DNA from: Papaver somniferum
Lineage: Eukaryota > Streptophyta > Magnoliopsida > Ranunculales > Papaveraceae
Reading direction: 5' to 3'
NCBI RefSeq assembly: GCF_003573695.1
Contig: NC_039359.1
Coordinates: forward strand, 185,898,813-185,962,812
Length of the DNA: 64,000 nucleotides
A program made the translations under genes and the position numbers. The notes under the pieces are model-generated. The model did no database searches and was not told where the DNA came from. It saw only the letters and a list, made by a program, of their open reading frames with translations. Below, in pieces: positions 11,741-22,659 of the stretch (the stretch's first letter is position 1; every line of letters starts with the position of its first letter).

Positions 11741-12659
11741 ATCTTTCATAATTATTATTTTCCTTAATCATGAAACTCCTGGGTTTGAGCAAAATTCATG
11801 ATTTCTCCATATTTTCTCAAATATTGCTCAAATCCGAAAAACCAAAAGCCAACATATTCGCACGACTGACTAACCTCTCATGGCAGTTTTAAATATTAAA
11901 ACACTTTTATTTTAATATTTTCAAAATATTAATGAATTGATCATACATGGTCATTCCAACAAAAATCTAGAATCCTCAGTCAAGATGAAACTCTTCTGAA
12001 ATTCACTATGTTGCTCGAACGCGCATCAGAAAATACTGAAACTCTCAGTATAGAAACATGGACTACACGGAAACACGTGCATGCCTTCATGACCGACCAA
12101 GTCATTCCTAGGGATTGCACAAAGCCGGTCCCACATGTTTTCATAATTATGACCTAATTTGCTCAATTGCTCATACTGGGCCCGAACCCTCTCCAACCAA
12201 CTGGAGAATCCTTCAAATGACTAACAACTGGTCCCGTGACCACCAAGAGCCGGTCCCATGCTCTCTTGGTCGGTCCTCATCTCTCATACCTAGGTTTTGT
12301 CACCTAATGCTGAATCCAACAATATTTCAATAAATGATGAAACCTGCATTTAATCATCGTTCTTTCACCAACTCTCAAACTAAGAACCCTGGTGCGTGCT
12401 CACTCGAGCACTGGGAATCACATGGACGCTCATCATCCCATGTGGTCGGTCCCTCTTCACTCATGAACAATTTTCAGCAGTTCACCAATTGTTGAAGGAT
12501 TGATCAAAAATTAGGGTTTCGAACAAACGCTCCACGAATCACTATTCTGAGCAAGTTCAAACACAAAATTATGTTGATTCAGCAATCAACATCCAAATTA
12601 ATAATATTCGGTAATTCACCAATATTTTTGATTAATATTTTATTGGGTCACGACACCAG

Positions 12660-13010
12660 TAAATAATTCTTTGAATTGAGCAATACTTGCTCAGTTGCTC
12701 GAATATTGATCCAACCATCAATATTCGGTAATTCGTCAGTAGTTTGTCGCATTGAGCAACACTTTCTCAATTGCACGTCAAATTACCAATATTCAGTATT
12801 TTGTTGAATTGAGCAACACTTGCTCATTTGCACACCAAAATTATCGAATTCGTCGAATTGAGCAATACTTGCTCAGTTGCTCGACAAACTCTCGATATTC
12901 GGCAATTCGTCGAATTGAGCAATACTTGCTCAGTTGCTCGATAAACTCTCAATATTCGGCAATTTGTCGAGTTGAGCAATACTTTCTCAGTCGCTCTAGT
13001 CAGTAATTCA
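12660..13010 (+). repeat. Tandem ~57-bp repeats with GAGCAA..TTGCTC dyads
   Basis: About six imperfect units share GAATTGAGCAATACTTGCTC plus a CAATATTCGGCAATTCGTC-like spacer. Each has the dyad GAGCAA/TTGCTC. Equivalent repeats lie at 37990-38360 in the 3' LTR. Confidence 0.75.
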
Positions 13011-13819
13011 TTGACATCTCAGAGAACTACATGTTCAATCCATGAATCGCTGAGCATTAACCACTTATGCTCGATTCAACAAAACTAGACTCACAGTCTA
13101 AATCAGTCAACAACTGACCAACTAATACACGTCTTTCTTGCAGACTCCATGATTCGTGAAATATCAATCACGTCACAAATGGGGGGATATAACTTAGGGT
13201 TTTGGTATGGCGGTCTACAGCACGTGGATTCATCCACAACGAGAAATGTGCGTAAGTCGTGTAAACGGTTGAAGGAGTTAGCAAAGTAGTGGGTGCATCG
13301 TCAGTCAAGTCTCCGCACGACATGGAACTGACTTTACCACGATCTTCCACTTTCCCACTCTTTCACTCAAGAAATCGTCACACTTACAGGGATCAGTGGT
13401 ACATCATTATTGCAATATAAATAAGTCTAAATCGAGGACATCAAGATATAATCGATTATCATCATTATCCGTCAACAACTCGATATAAACTTATTCACAT
13501 AACTCAACTTTAGCAGTTCAGCAATATTACAGAAACCTTCAACACACCCACAATCCTTGATCATCACTGATCTCACACAACTCTCAGCTTCCCTCCTACA
13601 GATCAACCCATCTCCCTCTTTGCGACCGAATTGACTCTGGAACGGCCATTGTCTTGGTTTAGGCCGGAGTCATACAAATTGATTTCCCGAATCTAAGCAC
13701 CCCCTTTGCAGTGGTGCATCTGTGTGAGGATTAACATTTTTCCCGGTTGAGGAGTCTCGACAGCACGCTCGACTCTCCACTTTCCCAAAAAACCGGCGGC
13801 TCGTTTTTCCCCATCCATA

Positions 13820-13841
13820 GATTGGCGACCACAGTGGGAGA
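13820..13841 (+). other. Primer-binding-site-like sequence of element A
   Basis: ATTGGCGACCACAGTGGGAG directly follows the 5' LTR end. Similar TTGGCGAC-type sequences follow the 5' LTR in many plant gypsy elements. The priming tRNA was not assigned. Confidence 0.55.
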
Positions 13842-13876
13842 TTAATCTCTCGGTTGCAATCTCACATTTTCGCAAA

Positions 13877-15594
13877 ATGGTTGATCTTAAGTCAGGTTCA
13901 GTTACAAATCCTAATGCGAACATCGCTAGCACTAGCAACAACGGTGATATTCCAGAAACCATTCCTGCTTCCAACAATGGTGGTGACACTACTCCTCCTC
14001 GAACCAACGTGGAAAATCATCCTCTTTTTGGCCGACATCCCGAAGAAATCAGAGAAAATCCACCCACTGTCGCTGATCTCATGAAAGTCCAAGAAGTTCT
14101 CGCCAAAAATCAAATTGATATGGCTGCTACTCATAAGGAGACATGTAACTACCTCAAAACTCTTACTCACAAGATGTCAGACAAAACTCAGGAGAAAGGG
14201 AAAGACAAGAAAACATCTCCAAGCAAGGATCCTGAAGTTATTCCAGTCCACAACGATGACGAGGCCCACAAAGCTGCAGAACCCGCTGGCTTCATCACCC
14301 GTGAAGACTTGGAACGTTTTATGGAGAATAGAGGAAGGGGTCATACAACGACTGTGCACCGTCATCAGCCTCCGTACCCTGCAACCACACAAAGGATTCC
14401 TCTCCAAAAGGGCTACACTTCTCCAACGTTCACACTCTACAATGGAACGGAGAATGCTCGAGAACACGTTTCTTGGTTCCTGTAAGCATTAAGAGAACAT
14501 GAAAAAAAAACATGTCGTCCATTTGAAGGAGTTTTCAAAATCCCTGACGGGTCGAGCGTATACTTGGTACAAAAACATTGCACCAGGAAGCATATCTAAT
14601 TGGGGATAAATGATTAATGCTTTCTACATAAAGTACTTCTTTGTTTCTGAGCAAATTACTCTTTATGACTTGGGAAGGATGGCTCATAAAACTGCCGAAA
14701 ATCCGAATGACTATGTGAAGAGGTTCAGGGTTCAAGCTTTGGATTGTCATGATCCAAACATTACTGAACATCAACTGGTGGACTTGTGCATCAATATGAT
14801 GATACCAGTTTACATATATTTGCTAGAAAATCTTCGCTTTCAGACTTTTTCATAACTTCATGAAGCGGCCAAGCGATCAGCGACTACTGCTCCCGCATTG
14901 CTAGAAAGAACGAAAACTGTCAAAATAGAGGAATCGAAAGAAAATCGAAGCAGCACTGCCCGGCGTCTGATCAACAAGCAGTACAACATTGAAAAATCCA
15001 TGAATGTTGCTGAAGGGAGCAAGAGAAAAGCCGAGGCACAGCAACATAAGAATGCTTCTCCGACGTCTCACCCTCCGAAAGCTCCAAGAAAGGACAACTA
15101 GACTAGAAATACACAACCCCGGCAGAATGATCAAGAAGTTCCTGACTTCCATTTTCCTATTGAAGAAGTGATCGAACTATTAGAAGTCTGGATCCAATAT
15201 GGTGCAATCAAACTACCTCCTGTCAAAAAGGAACCAACTGTGGAACAAATGAAAAATGCACGCTACTGTCATTTCCATAGGTATATCAGTCATCCAACAA
15301 GTGATTGCAAAAGTTTGAAGCGCATTTTCAAAGAGAAGGCCGACTCAAGAGAACTGGGACTGAAGGAGTGCACAAAAATCCTCTCCCAATCAGAACATTT
15401 GCACTCTCCGAACAACCAGTCAAGGAAGCAGTTCAATCTTTAATTGAGCACGTCTGCGAGTTGTTGTACTTGTCAAAGACTCAAAGAGATGATATGTTTG
15501 CTGCACTGAACCATATTGTGTCAGGAAAAAGACTGACAATTCAGGAGACATTCCCTGAACCGCCAGTGACGGACAAAGAGATGTACGACTGAGG
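13877..15594 (+). pseudogene. gag of element A (broken)
   Basis: An ATG at 13877 opens a 202-codon frame. Its N-terminus is Asn/Thr-rich, and it contains PPTVADLMKVQEVLAKNQID, a Lys-rich linker and FTLYNGTENAREHVSWFL. After a break near 14485 the retrotransposon gag domain continues: LTGRAYTWYKNIAPGSISNW, FFVSEQITLYDLGRM and VKRFRVQALDCHD to about 14855. Basic regions follow (14898-15101), then YCHFHRYISHPTSDC (~15265-15310), a knuckle-like Cys/His segment typical of Tat-type gags. At least five stops or frameshifts divide it. In intact elements this protein forms the particle that packages element RNA. Confidence 0.82.
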
Positions 15595-15958
15595 ACTTCT
15601 CACTATGGTGCATCTCAAGGGAAATGAATTCAAACGAGCATTGGTAGATGTTAGCACTGTTGTTAACATCATCCCTTTGAAAACCCTCAGAGCCGCTGGT
15701 ATTACTCGACAAGAGGAAACTCATGCCCCTATCTCAATCCGAGACCATGAGGGAACCTCCAGGGAGGCTTATGGTTACATCATTCTCAACATAAGAAATA
15801 ATTCAACCTGGACCGAAACTAAATTCTTCATAATTAAAGAGGATCCGGGACATTGTTCTGGGGCGAGCATGGATTCATGATGGAAGAGTTGTTGCGGTAT
15901 TTTCATCTTTAGTTGCACAATTCTACATCGAAGAAAGTTCTGACTCGGAAGATGATTA
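15595..15958 (+). pseudogene. Aspartic protease region of element A
   Basis: The frame contains ALVDVSTVVNIIPL, which aligns with the retropepsin active-site region but has DVST where D(S/T)G or DGG-type triplets are usual. The flap-side sequence follows, and after a frame change near 15850 IVLGRAWIHDGRVV, equivalent to the LLGRPWIH block of plant gypsy proteases. The frame ends at the acidic ESSDSEDD stop (~15958). The altered catalytic triplet and the frameshift argue that it is inactive. Confidence 0.75.
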
Positions 15959-15971
15959 ACCTTTCGAGCAT

Positions 15972-16322
15972 TTGGAGAAAGTCCAAGCCTTGATAGGACT
16001 CACACAAAAGCCTGAAGAAAGGGCAGGTGAATTTATCAGGAGATTCCGCACGCATGCAAGTCTTATTCCCCCTCATAATTCCATATTAGCAACTTTCAAA
16101 TATGCTACCCTAGTCCGGGGACTCAGTTCTGCTCAAAACCTAGCTATCACCAAACGTTATGAGTGGCTAGTTTCTCCCCAGAAATACTTCACTAAGTGGT
16201 TAGATGCAGAACCTCTCAAAATTCAGCACTCCACCAACACGGTCATCTCCAGAATAATGGCCGAGTTTGATAAACAGTATCCTAGATGCTTCCCTCTGCG
16301 CGAATGTCCACATGTACCATAA
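15972..16322 (+). pseudogene. Second gag-like fragment
   Basis: A 116-codon frame directly after the protease holds LTQKPEERAGEFIRRFRTHA followed by FKYATLVRGLSS. This resembles the core of retrotransposon gag domains (Q-x-P-x-E-x-x-x-EF-x-x-RF). It occupies the place where reverse transcriptase should begin. It may come from template switching with another element or from a rearranged ORF. Identity is uncertain because only motif-level similarity can be judged by eye. Confidence 0.45.
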
Positions 16323-16323
16323 C

Positions 16324-16583
16324 CATGGAACTCCACTGCTCGGGGAATCCCAAATCATCAGAAGATATTCAAGGCGCGTACAACCAAGCCTAACAAATTC
16401 CAGGAAGGAGATTTAGTTCTTAAGGCAGCTAAACGTGATCTCCATTCTGCAAGGAGCTCCAATTGGGAAGGACCTTTTATGGTTGCAAGATCCATAATTG
16501 GAGGATACTACAAGCTAATCAACATGGATGGCAGGACCATACCAGTAATTCATGAGAATTGTCTCAAAGCTTTTGATGTCTGA
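16324..16583 (+). pseudogene. Integrase C-terminal remnant of element A
   Basis: The frame to the TGA at 16581 contains KFQEGDLVLKAAKRDL, then SNWEGPFMVARSIIGGYYKL, DGRTIPVIHENCLKAF. This is the SH3-like tail of plant Ty3/gypsy integrases (F-x-x-GDLVL-K, NWEGPY, GGAYKL, WNA-x-x-LK-x-Y). Catalytic core, RNase H and RT are absent, so several kb of pol were lost between the protease and here. The copy depended on other elements for mobility. Confidence 0.85.
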
Positions 16584-16874
16584 GGTATTCGACAATTCAG
16601 GCGTTCCCTGCCATACACAGAAATATTTGGTTTGCTTTTAGGATTTTCTTTCACATGTATTTCAATTCCTCCAAAACTTTTGCAATACTTGCATCCCGTA
16701 TTTGAATTCAGTAATTTATCAAAGTTCTTTATTTAACAAAAAGTCTCCATTAGATCCAAAATTCAAAAGAAAATCCTCAGTCACTCACGAATTCAAAACC
16801 AATCAAAAATTCAAAACCAAAATAAAACCTCACATCTCTCAGAAGTTCAATGTTCGGAGATTATCGGAAGAAAA

Positions 16875-18710
16875 CTAAAGGAATCCATCGAAGTATGATT
16901 TATGCTTCTCAGCATTCTCCAAGACTTGCAAAGTCGCTCTCTCCAACTCCAGCTTTTTGGTCAGCTCAGCAATCTTGGTCACTTTATCCATCATAGCATT
17001 ACTAGTAAAAGGGATGTTCTTCACTACTGCATCCTTGATAATGTTGATCTTCTGACGAAGCCACTTCAAGTTAAAGCAAAGTCTCTCAGAATTCTCCAAG
17101 TTGTACTCCCAATCAAAGAGTACATCTCGAATAACAGTATTTCTTGCCCTGGTTCGTATGTCATCTATAACACGCAATATGTTTCCCAATTTCATTGTCA
17201 AGAATTAGCTACGATCAGGATCCCTGGAAACAACAATATGACCATACATTTTCCACAACTTCTCATACATGTTGCCCTATCCAGTAGGAACGCTGAATCC
17301 ACCAATATACACATTATATGGGAGTTGAGAACCAAATGGAGGCTCACAAACAATCCCTGCATTGGGATATTCGTGTATTACTACATGATTCTCAACTACT
17401 GGAGCATCCTCTATTGTCATTACAACATCTTCTTTTGGGACAGTCTCTTCTGTTCTTTGCTCGGTTTCTATAGCAACTAGAGTCTCAGTTTCATCTACGG
17501 CTTCAACAATGATATTCTCATAACCTGGAGGTGGAGAGTTGGTGATGTTACTGCTTTGATTCACCACATTGCTCGAATCTTCAACATTGGTTCCGTTATT
17601 CTCAACTTCGGTATTTGGTGCCTAATAGGAAGATTACACGAGATTAAAGCAGGAAAATCAAAGGAAACCATAAAATTCAGAATTTAAGTGAACTAACATC
17701 ATCTAGGTTCCTTATTTCGCACCCAAAACATGAGCAAATGGTGTAGAATCCATGAAACGCGTTTTCAAACAAGCTCATCTGAAGAGATTCTACACTGCCC
17801 TGTATTAAACGAATAACTGGTAGCAATTGGTAAGGAATTTGAGGTTGGGTAATATACCATTCTCTTCGTATGGAAGTCCTCTAAAACATGTCAAAATTTC
17901 ATAACTATCGTATGAACTAGCAAGGAGATGTGGCCAAAACATTGGATGACGTGCAATCTGGAAAAGTTCTGAAAATCTCCTGGAAGTTTACGGTTCCGCC
18001 TTTTTCAGGCCCTAAAAATGCTCAAAAATAAAAAATATTCTATTTTAAAGCTTGGAAATTTCCTGGGATTGAAGATACATATGCATACATCTAAAATCCG
18101 ACTCCAAACGAGGATTCTACGGTGTTTTTACTAAAAGCTGAAGTCTGAAATTTCCTGGTGGCGTATTTCGGCAAAATTACTCGTATACTCGCATGGACTT
18201 TCACTCATTCACTCATAAATTAGCAATATCATATATCTATGAATAGGTCACAGTAGGTATACTTACTAGGGGAGTCTCTAAACCATTTGAAGGCTCGGCG
18301 ATATTGGAATCTCCGTTGGCAACTCCGTTATCTCCATTCGGTTCGGGATTTCGGGAACTCTCCATATCTCCATGACTCAAAGAAGAGTGTGCTTCATCAA
18401 TATGCTGCTTGTCTACAATCATTTCCTCCTGAATACATCAACAACAATCATCACTAATTCATACAAAGGCATGTTACAACGATTAACACGAAAAGGGAAT
18501 ACTTACGTCGACTTCCTCGGTCTTGGATCCCTGAATTATTCGACCAGGAGCAAAACGAAGACCATCAATAACCGATGGAGCAAAATTCTGGAATGAGTTA
18601 ACAATATTCTTTCAAGATCCTAATTATACGGACGAGAAATTCACAATGGCAAAGAAAGGCGCTAACAACTCACCAAAGAAGCGGCAGGGGATTGTATATT
18701 GTTCGGTATC
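16875..18710 (-). pseudogene. 3' exons of the antisense PMD gene carried by element A
   Basis: On the minus strand, exons with clean splice sites are visible: part-exon 18710-18674 (donor GTGAGT), exon 18587-18507 (ends at GTCGAC before GTAAGT, 27 codons), exon 18428-18267 (54 codons, donor GTAAGT), and a terminal exon 17621-16875. The terminal exon encodes acidic sequence, then GNMYEKLWKMYGHI and a Leu/Lys-rich, probably coiled-coil end (ELTKKLELERATLQVLENAE). Two in-frame stops (TAG at 17277 and TAA near 17214) break it. The gene runs opposite to gag/pol and converges on the integrase end. The 5' part is at 32210-35090, separated by inserted element B. Confidence 0.7.
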
Positions 18711-19653
18711 TGTAAGGACCCTCAAGCTCATCAACGCTATTAGACTGGTCAAGAAACGTCTTAGCCGATAATGACTCGATTAGTTTAAAACGAACGCTAA
18801 CTAATAGGAATTAATCTAACAACGACCTAGATACGAAATAGGTACCATTGGTTAAGTCTCGAAAAGTTACGCAGAATGGAATATTCGGCGTGTCATTTAG
18901 ATATCGGGCGAAGAAGATATCATAGACTAGTGAGAAGGGAAAAATAATATTTTGTGATTAAACCTTTTTGGGCTGCCCTTATCCGGTGAGTGGGTGTAGA
19001 ACTGAATCTCACTGGTCTTATCTACCAAAATCGGGAAGAGAAATCTATTTCTCTCTCAATCTTTCTCTTTCTTTCTCGTTCCTCTTCTTCCCGTTCTTTC
19101 TTCTTTTCTTCCTGTTATCGCCAGCGGGAGTGTTTAGAGTTAAGAGTGATTTTTGATTGAAGAAGCTCGGTGATGGAGTTGTATGCATGTTATAGGATCC
19201 AAGGTTGTTGTTGATGAAGAAGAAAAGATGAATCAAAGAACCAAGTTAGGATTTTCAGTGAATAGGAATTAGGGTTTCTTAATAAGCTCATAAAAGATGT
19301 AGATGATGCAGTTGACAGTTTTGGGAGAAGATTGGATATGGGTTTGGTTGATCTGAAGATTTAATTGTTGTCTTGGGTTCGAATTAAAGAAGCTACGGGT
19401 TGTAAGATGAACTCTGAGAATGGTGAGAAGATGAAATAGATGGGTAAATGAGTTGCTGATAGTCAAACAACAAAGGGTTTATTGTTTAATTGATGATGTG
19501 AATCAGTGTTGTTGATGAATCAGGAAGTTAGGGTTTCCCAGAGAATCGAATTGGAGTTCAATTAGGTGATGATTAAGATGGAATTAGGGACGGGTTTATA
19601 TGTATCAAGGTTTAGAGTTGAAGAATTAGGGTTTGATTATGTTTATTGAAGAG

Positions 19654-22600
19654 GGGGTTAGTCCTCGAGTGATTTCAGGGGAGTTGAGTGTATTTTAAAT
19701 CTCAGGAATTTTAAGAGAGTGTAGGGAGTTTGAGAGAGTTTGGTGTTTTTGAGTTCAGGGAGTTTGGGGGAGTGTAGGGAGTTTGAGAGAGTTTATTAGA
19801 GGGAGTTTGGGGGAGTTTGAGAGAGTTCACTCCTAACTCATTCTCTTTTAAGAAACAATAAAAGGGAGCTGAGCTCAATTTCAGTGACGGGTTTTTATGA
19901 TCATCTTCACAAGCAGCTGCCGTCATTTTCTCTACTTCTATTTCATTACTAGGTTGGAATGGGTGCATAAAACATAGATGGGTTTTCCTAGTGCTCTAAT
20001 TTCATTTGCAGGGAAAAGAAGATACAAGAAGCAACAAAGAAAATAAGAAGCTGAAGGTACTGTTGGTTGAATTCAGGCAGTGTTGGTGCCGTTAAGAAGA
20101 ATTTGAAATGCTGATGTCGAGGGAAGGAATGCTGCAGAAATTATGGAGCTAAACCTGTGGTATTGGTCTAAAGTTGGTGGATTGTAACGAGCTGAACCTG
20201 TGCCTTGCAGTTGTGCGTTTGCGGTTGGCTAAGGAAGGAATGGACTGAGATGGGAGTTGTCTGAGGTTGCAGGGAAGAAAAGTTGGTGTTTTTGCAGCAG
20301 CTGGTTACGGAGATTGCAGATGTGTTGAGTCTGTGCATTGCAGGGAGGTAGGCTGTTCTGTTCACAGCACAGCTATTGAAAGCTTGAGTTTGTGGTTGTG
20401 TCTGAAGAGGGAATGTACTGAGATAACAAATGGGTTCGATTGATGAGTTTGGTGATGACCTGAGATAATGGAGATGCAGTATGGCGACGAACTGAAGCGG
20501 GTATGGAAGTGAAGTTGCAGTGAGGCCATGGGAGATTGCAAGTCTGAACTGGTAGGATGAGCTGAAAATGGAATGTGTGTTGAATGTTTGATCAGTTGGT
20601 GGCGGTATTAAGCTTGATGTTGAACTGGGATTGCAGTCAAGAGCAGGAGTATTGTGAGAGTCAGTGTAGATGGTGCTGCAGTTTGATATTGCTGCCAGAG
20701 ATGGCTGTGGGTATTGGTGGTGACAGTCAGGTAAGGCGGAATCAACTATAGAGAATGAGATGGTGAATGTGCAGCTGATCATGGCAATGGTGAACAAGGT
20801 CTATAATGGAATTGAGATACAGTTGTATGAAATGGGTATGAGTGTTGACGGAAGGGAATGGATGCTAACTGATTAAAGCAGAGACGAGTCTGGTATTGAA
20901 CCTGACTTGCAGGTGGTTATAGTTACAGCAGGGAAAGAATTGAGATGTTGTTGCTTGAACTAAATGGTACTGGTGATGGTGGTGGTGGTGCGAAACAAGG
21001 GACTGAAATGAGTTCGATGTTGGCGGTGATGGAATGAAGCTTAACAGAGAACAATGGAATGCAGCAATGCTGTGTGCTGAGATATGGGGGCTGGAGCTGA
21101 TTGTGTGTGTCGGTGTCACAGCAAGAAGGAGAGATTCAAGGACTGGAATAGCAGGAAACTGCAGCGAAGGAGAGTGAGATAGCCGTTGTCCTGGTTGTGC
21201 TAGAATTGCAACTTCCAGATCTTTCTTGCACACTATGACTGGCTGCAATGGGCGTTTCTGACACAGATCTTTCCAGTTTTCCTTCAGAAACATGACATAT
21301 ATCCTCTTTGAGATGGACTTGTACAACTCCACAGCCAGCAGACCCAGAAATAGAACATGAATTTGTTCCCTTCTTCTTCTTCCGACCTACTTTACCTTTT
21401 TTAACTCCACCTTTGGCTTTAGCCAACTTTGTACTCTCAGGATGCCTACTGGAACAACAACAGTGGCCTCATTTAGATCAGCATTTTTCACATCAGAATT
21501 TGTAGATACTGGAGCATCTTTTACAAATTCATCCATACCAGTATCATAACTGCAACTAAGATCTTTCAGTTCTTCACTTTTCATGTTAGTGAACGTCTTC
21601 TTGTTGGAAAGAGAAGTCGGCACTTCTTTTGACTCAGGAAAGGAAGACTGGAGCACCGTCACCAGCAGATGTTGGTCCAAGCATTGATCAGCAACATCCT
21701 CCCAGCCAAATGGAAACCCCACAATGAAACGACTGCAAACCTGCTCATAGTGTAGGTATCCATCAATAGATAATACTAAATTCCTCTAATACCAGAACAG
21801 GTATCGTAATTTGATACTCAATGTGCACATACTGTTCTCAATGCAAACTTTTAATGACCCATAGTTAGATACTATATTCCTCAACAAGGACCAAAATTGA
21901 CTTGCCAATGCATTTGTTCGCAATAAACTAATAACCGAAAAAGGACAGAAATAATGCAGGTTGTAATCCATAACATCACTTGTAACCTAAAAAGCATAAC
22001 TCATATGGATTTTTTTGTTTACGAAGCTTACGCATTTAGTCATTTGCAGAACAATTTATATACACAAACTAAAATTACTCCATTTCAACATGAGACAAGA
22101 CAAATCAAAAAGGCATAACTAAGAAGAATAAAGACACAGTAGTAGTAGTAACAACCTCTGGAGAAAACCCATTTCCCTGAGAACGAGATAAGGCCTTGAA
22201 TCAAAATGTTGATCCCTTCAGCTGTCTTAAGAGATATTAAACTATATCGCTTAGTAATTGGTGCAGAGGAAAATACTCGCTTAGCTCGATTACTGTAACA
22301 GTACAACAAAATTAGAAAACAACTGAGACCCTTTTCAAGCTATACATTCTCAAACTCCTCCCAAATCTCTACTCTTTTGAGAGATTTGTTATGAGACCAA
22401 AATACACTAAAAACTCCTTCGAACTCCCCAAAGCAACCAACTCCCTAGTATTGTAGGGTTTTTTGACTAACAGGGAGTTCAAGAGCTTTTTTTAAACTCC
22501 CCAACGACTAACAGGTGTTTTCTAGGGAGTTTAGGAGACTCCTCTAAACTCCCCCACGACTAACGGGGATTTGGAGAGACTCCCTCAAACTCCCTCATGA

Positions 22601-22659
22601 CTAACAGGAGAAAACCTAAATACATTAAAATCTCTCAAACTCTCCCACGACTAACCCTC
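19654..22659 (+). mobile_element. hAT-like non-autonomous DNA transposon in the 5' LTR of B
   Basis: The 3' LTR shows the empty site (TTATTGAAGAGTATTGGG at 28672-28690). In the 5' LTR the same site is split, with TTGAAGAG on the left and TGGAAGAG on the right, an 8-bp duplication with one mismatch. Ends are GGGGTTAGTC and GACTAACCCTC, inverted relative to each other. Both ends carry many subterminal repeats of GGGAGTTTGAGAGAG / CTCCCACGACTAAC type (19677-19830 and 22345-22650). The 8-bp duplication suggests hAT, although 6 bp would be the perfect match. No transposase was found. Confidence 0.75.
21140..21765 (-). pseudogene. Possible captured gene fragment inside the hAT-like element
   Basis: The minus strand from about 21765 reads CSRFIVGFPFGWEDVADQ, then DQHLLVTVLQSSFPE and a Ser/Lys-rich segment to VQSWLKPKVELKK. 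After a frame change a very basic stretch (GGVKKGKVGRKKKKGT, ~21385) and CGVVQVHLKEDICHVSEGKL follow. The composition differs from the surrounding low-complexity DNA and looks like real protein coding sequence. I do not recognise the source gene. Non-autonomous hAT and MULE elements are known to capture host exons, which would explain it. Confidence 0.4.

Larger units (their letters stand above)
10124..13819 (+). repeat. 5' LTR of element A, 3.7 kb
   Basis: Begins TGTAGATGGTGG and ends CCATCCATA, just before the PBS-like site. The same sequence recurs at 35448-39186 and, truncated by the window edge, at 62279-64000. The LTR contains three different families of internal repeats (listed separately). 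Short frames inside it, such as 10490-10705 or 12752-13006, are not conserved as coding and cross the repeats, so I do not call genes. Confidence 0.88.

Noticed and set aside
12752..13006. Repetitive 84-codon frame
   Set aside because: It translates the 57-bp LTR repeats; the matching region in the other LTR does not preserve it as coding.
12660..13010. Regularly spaced repeats suggesting a CRISPR array
   Set aside because: Plant LTR repeat; units are contiguous and diverged without unique spacers, and no cas genes exist.
20168..20797. 209-codon minus-strand frame in the hAT-like element
   Set aside because: Ser/Pro/His-rich low-complexity translation of GGTGGTG and TTGCAG-rich DNA, without domain or splice context.
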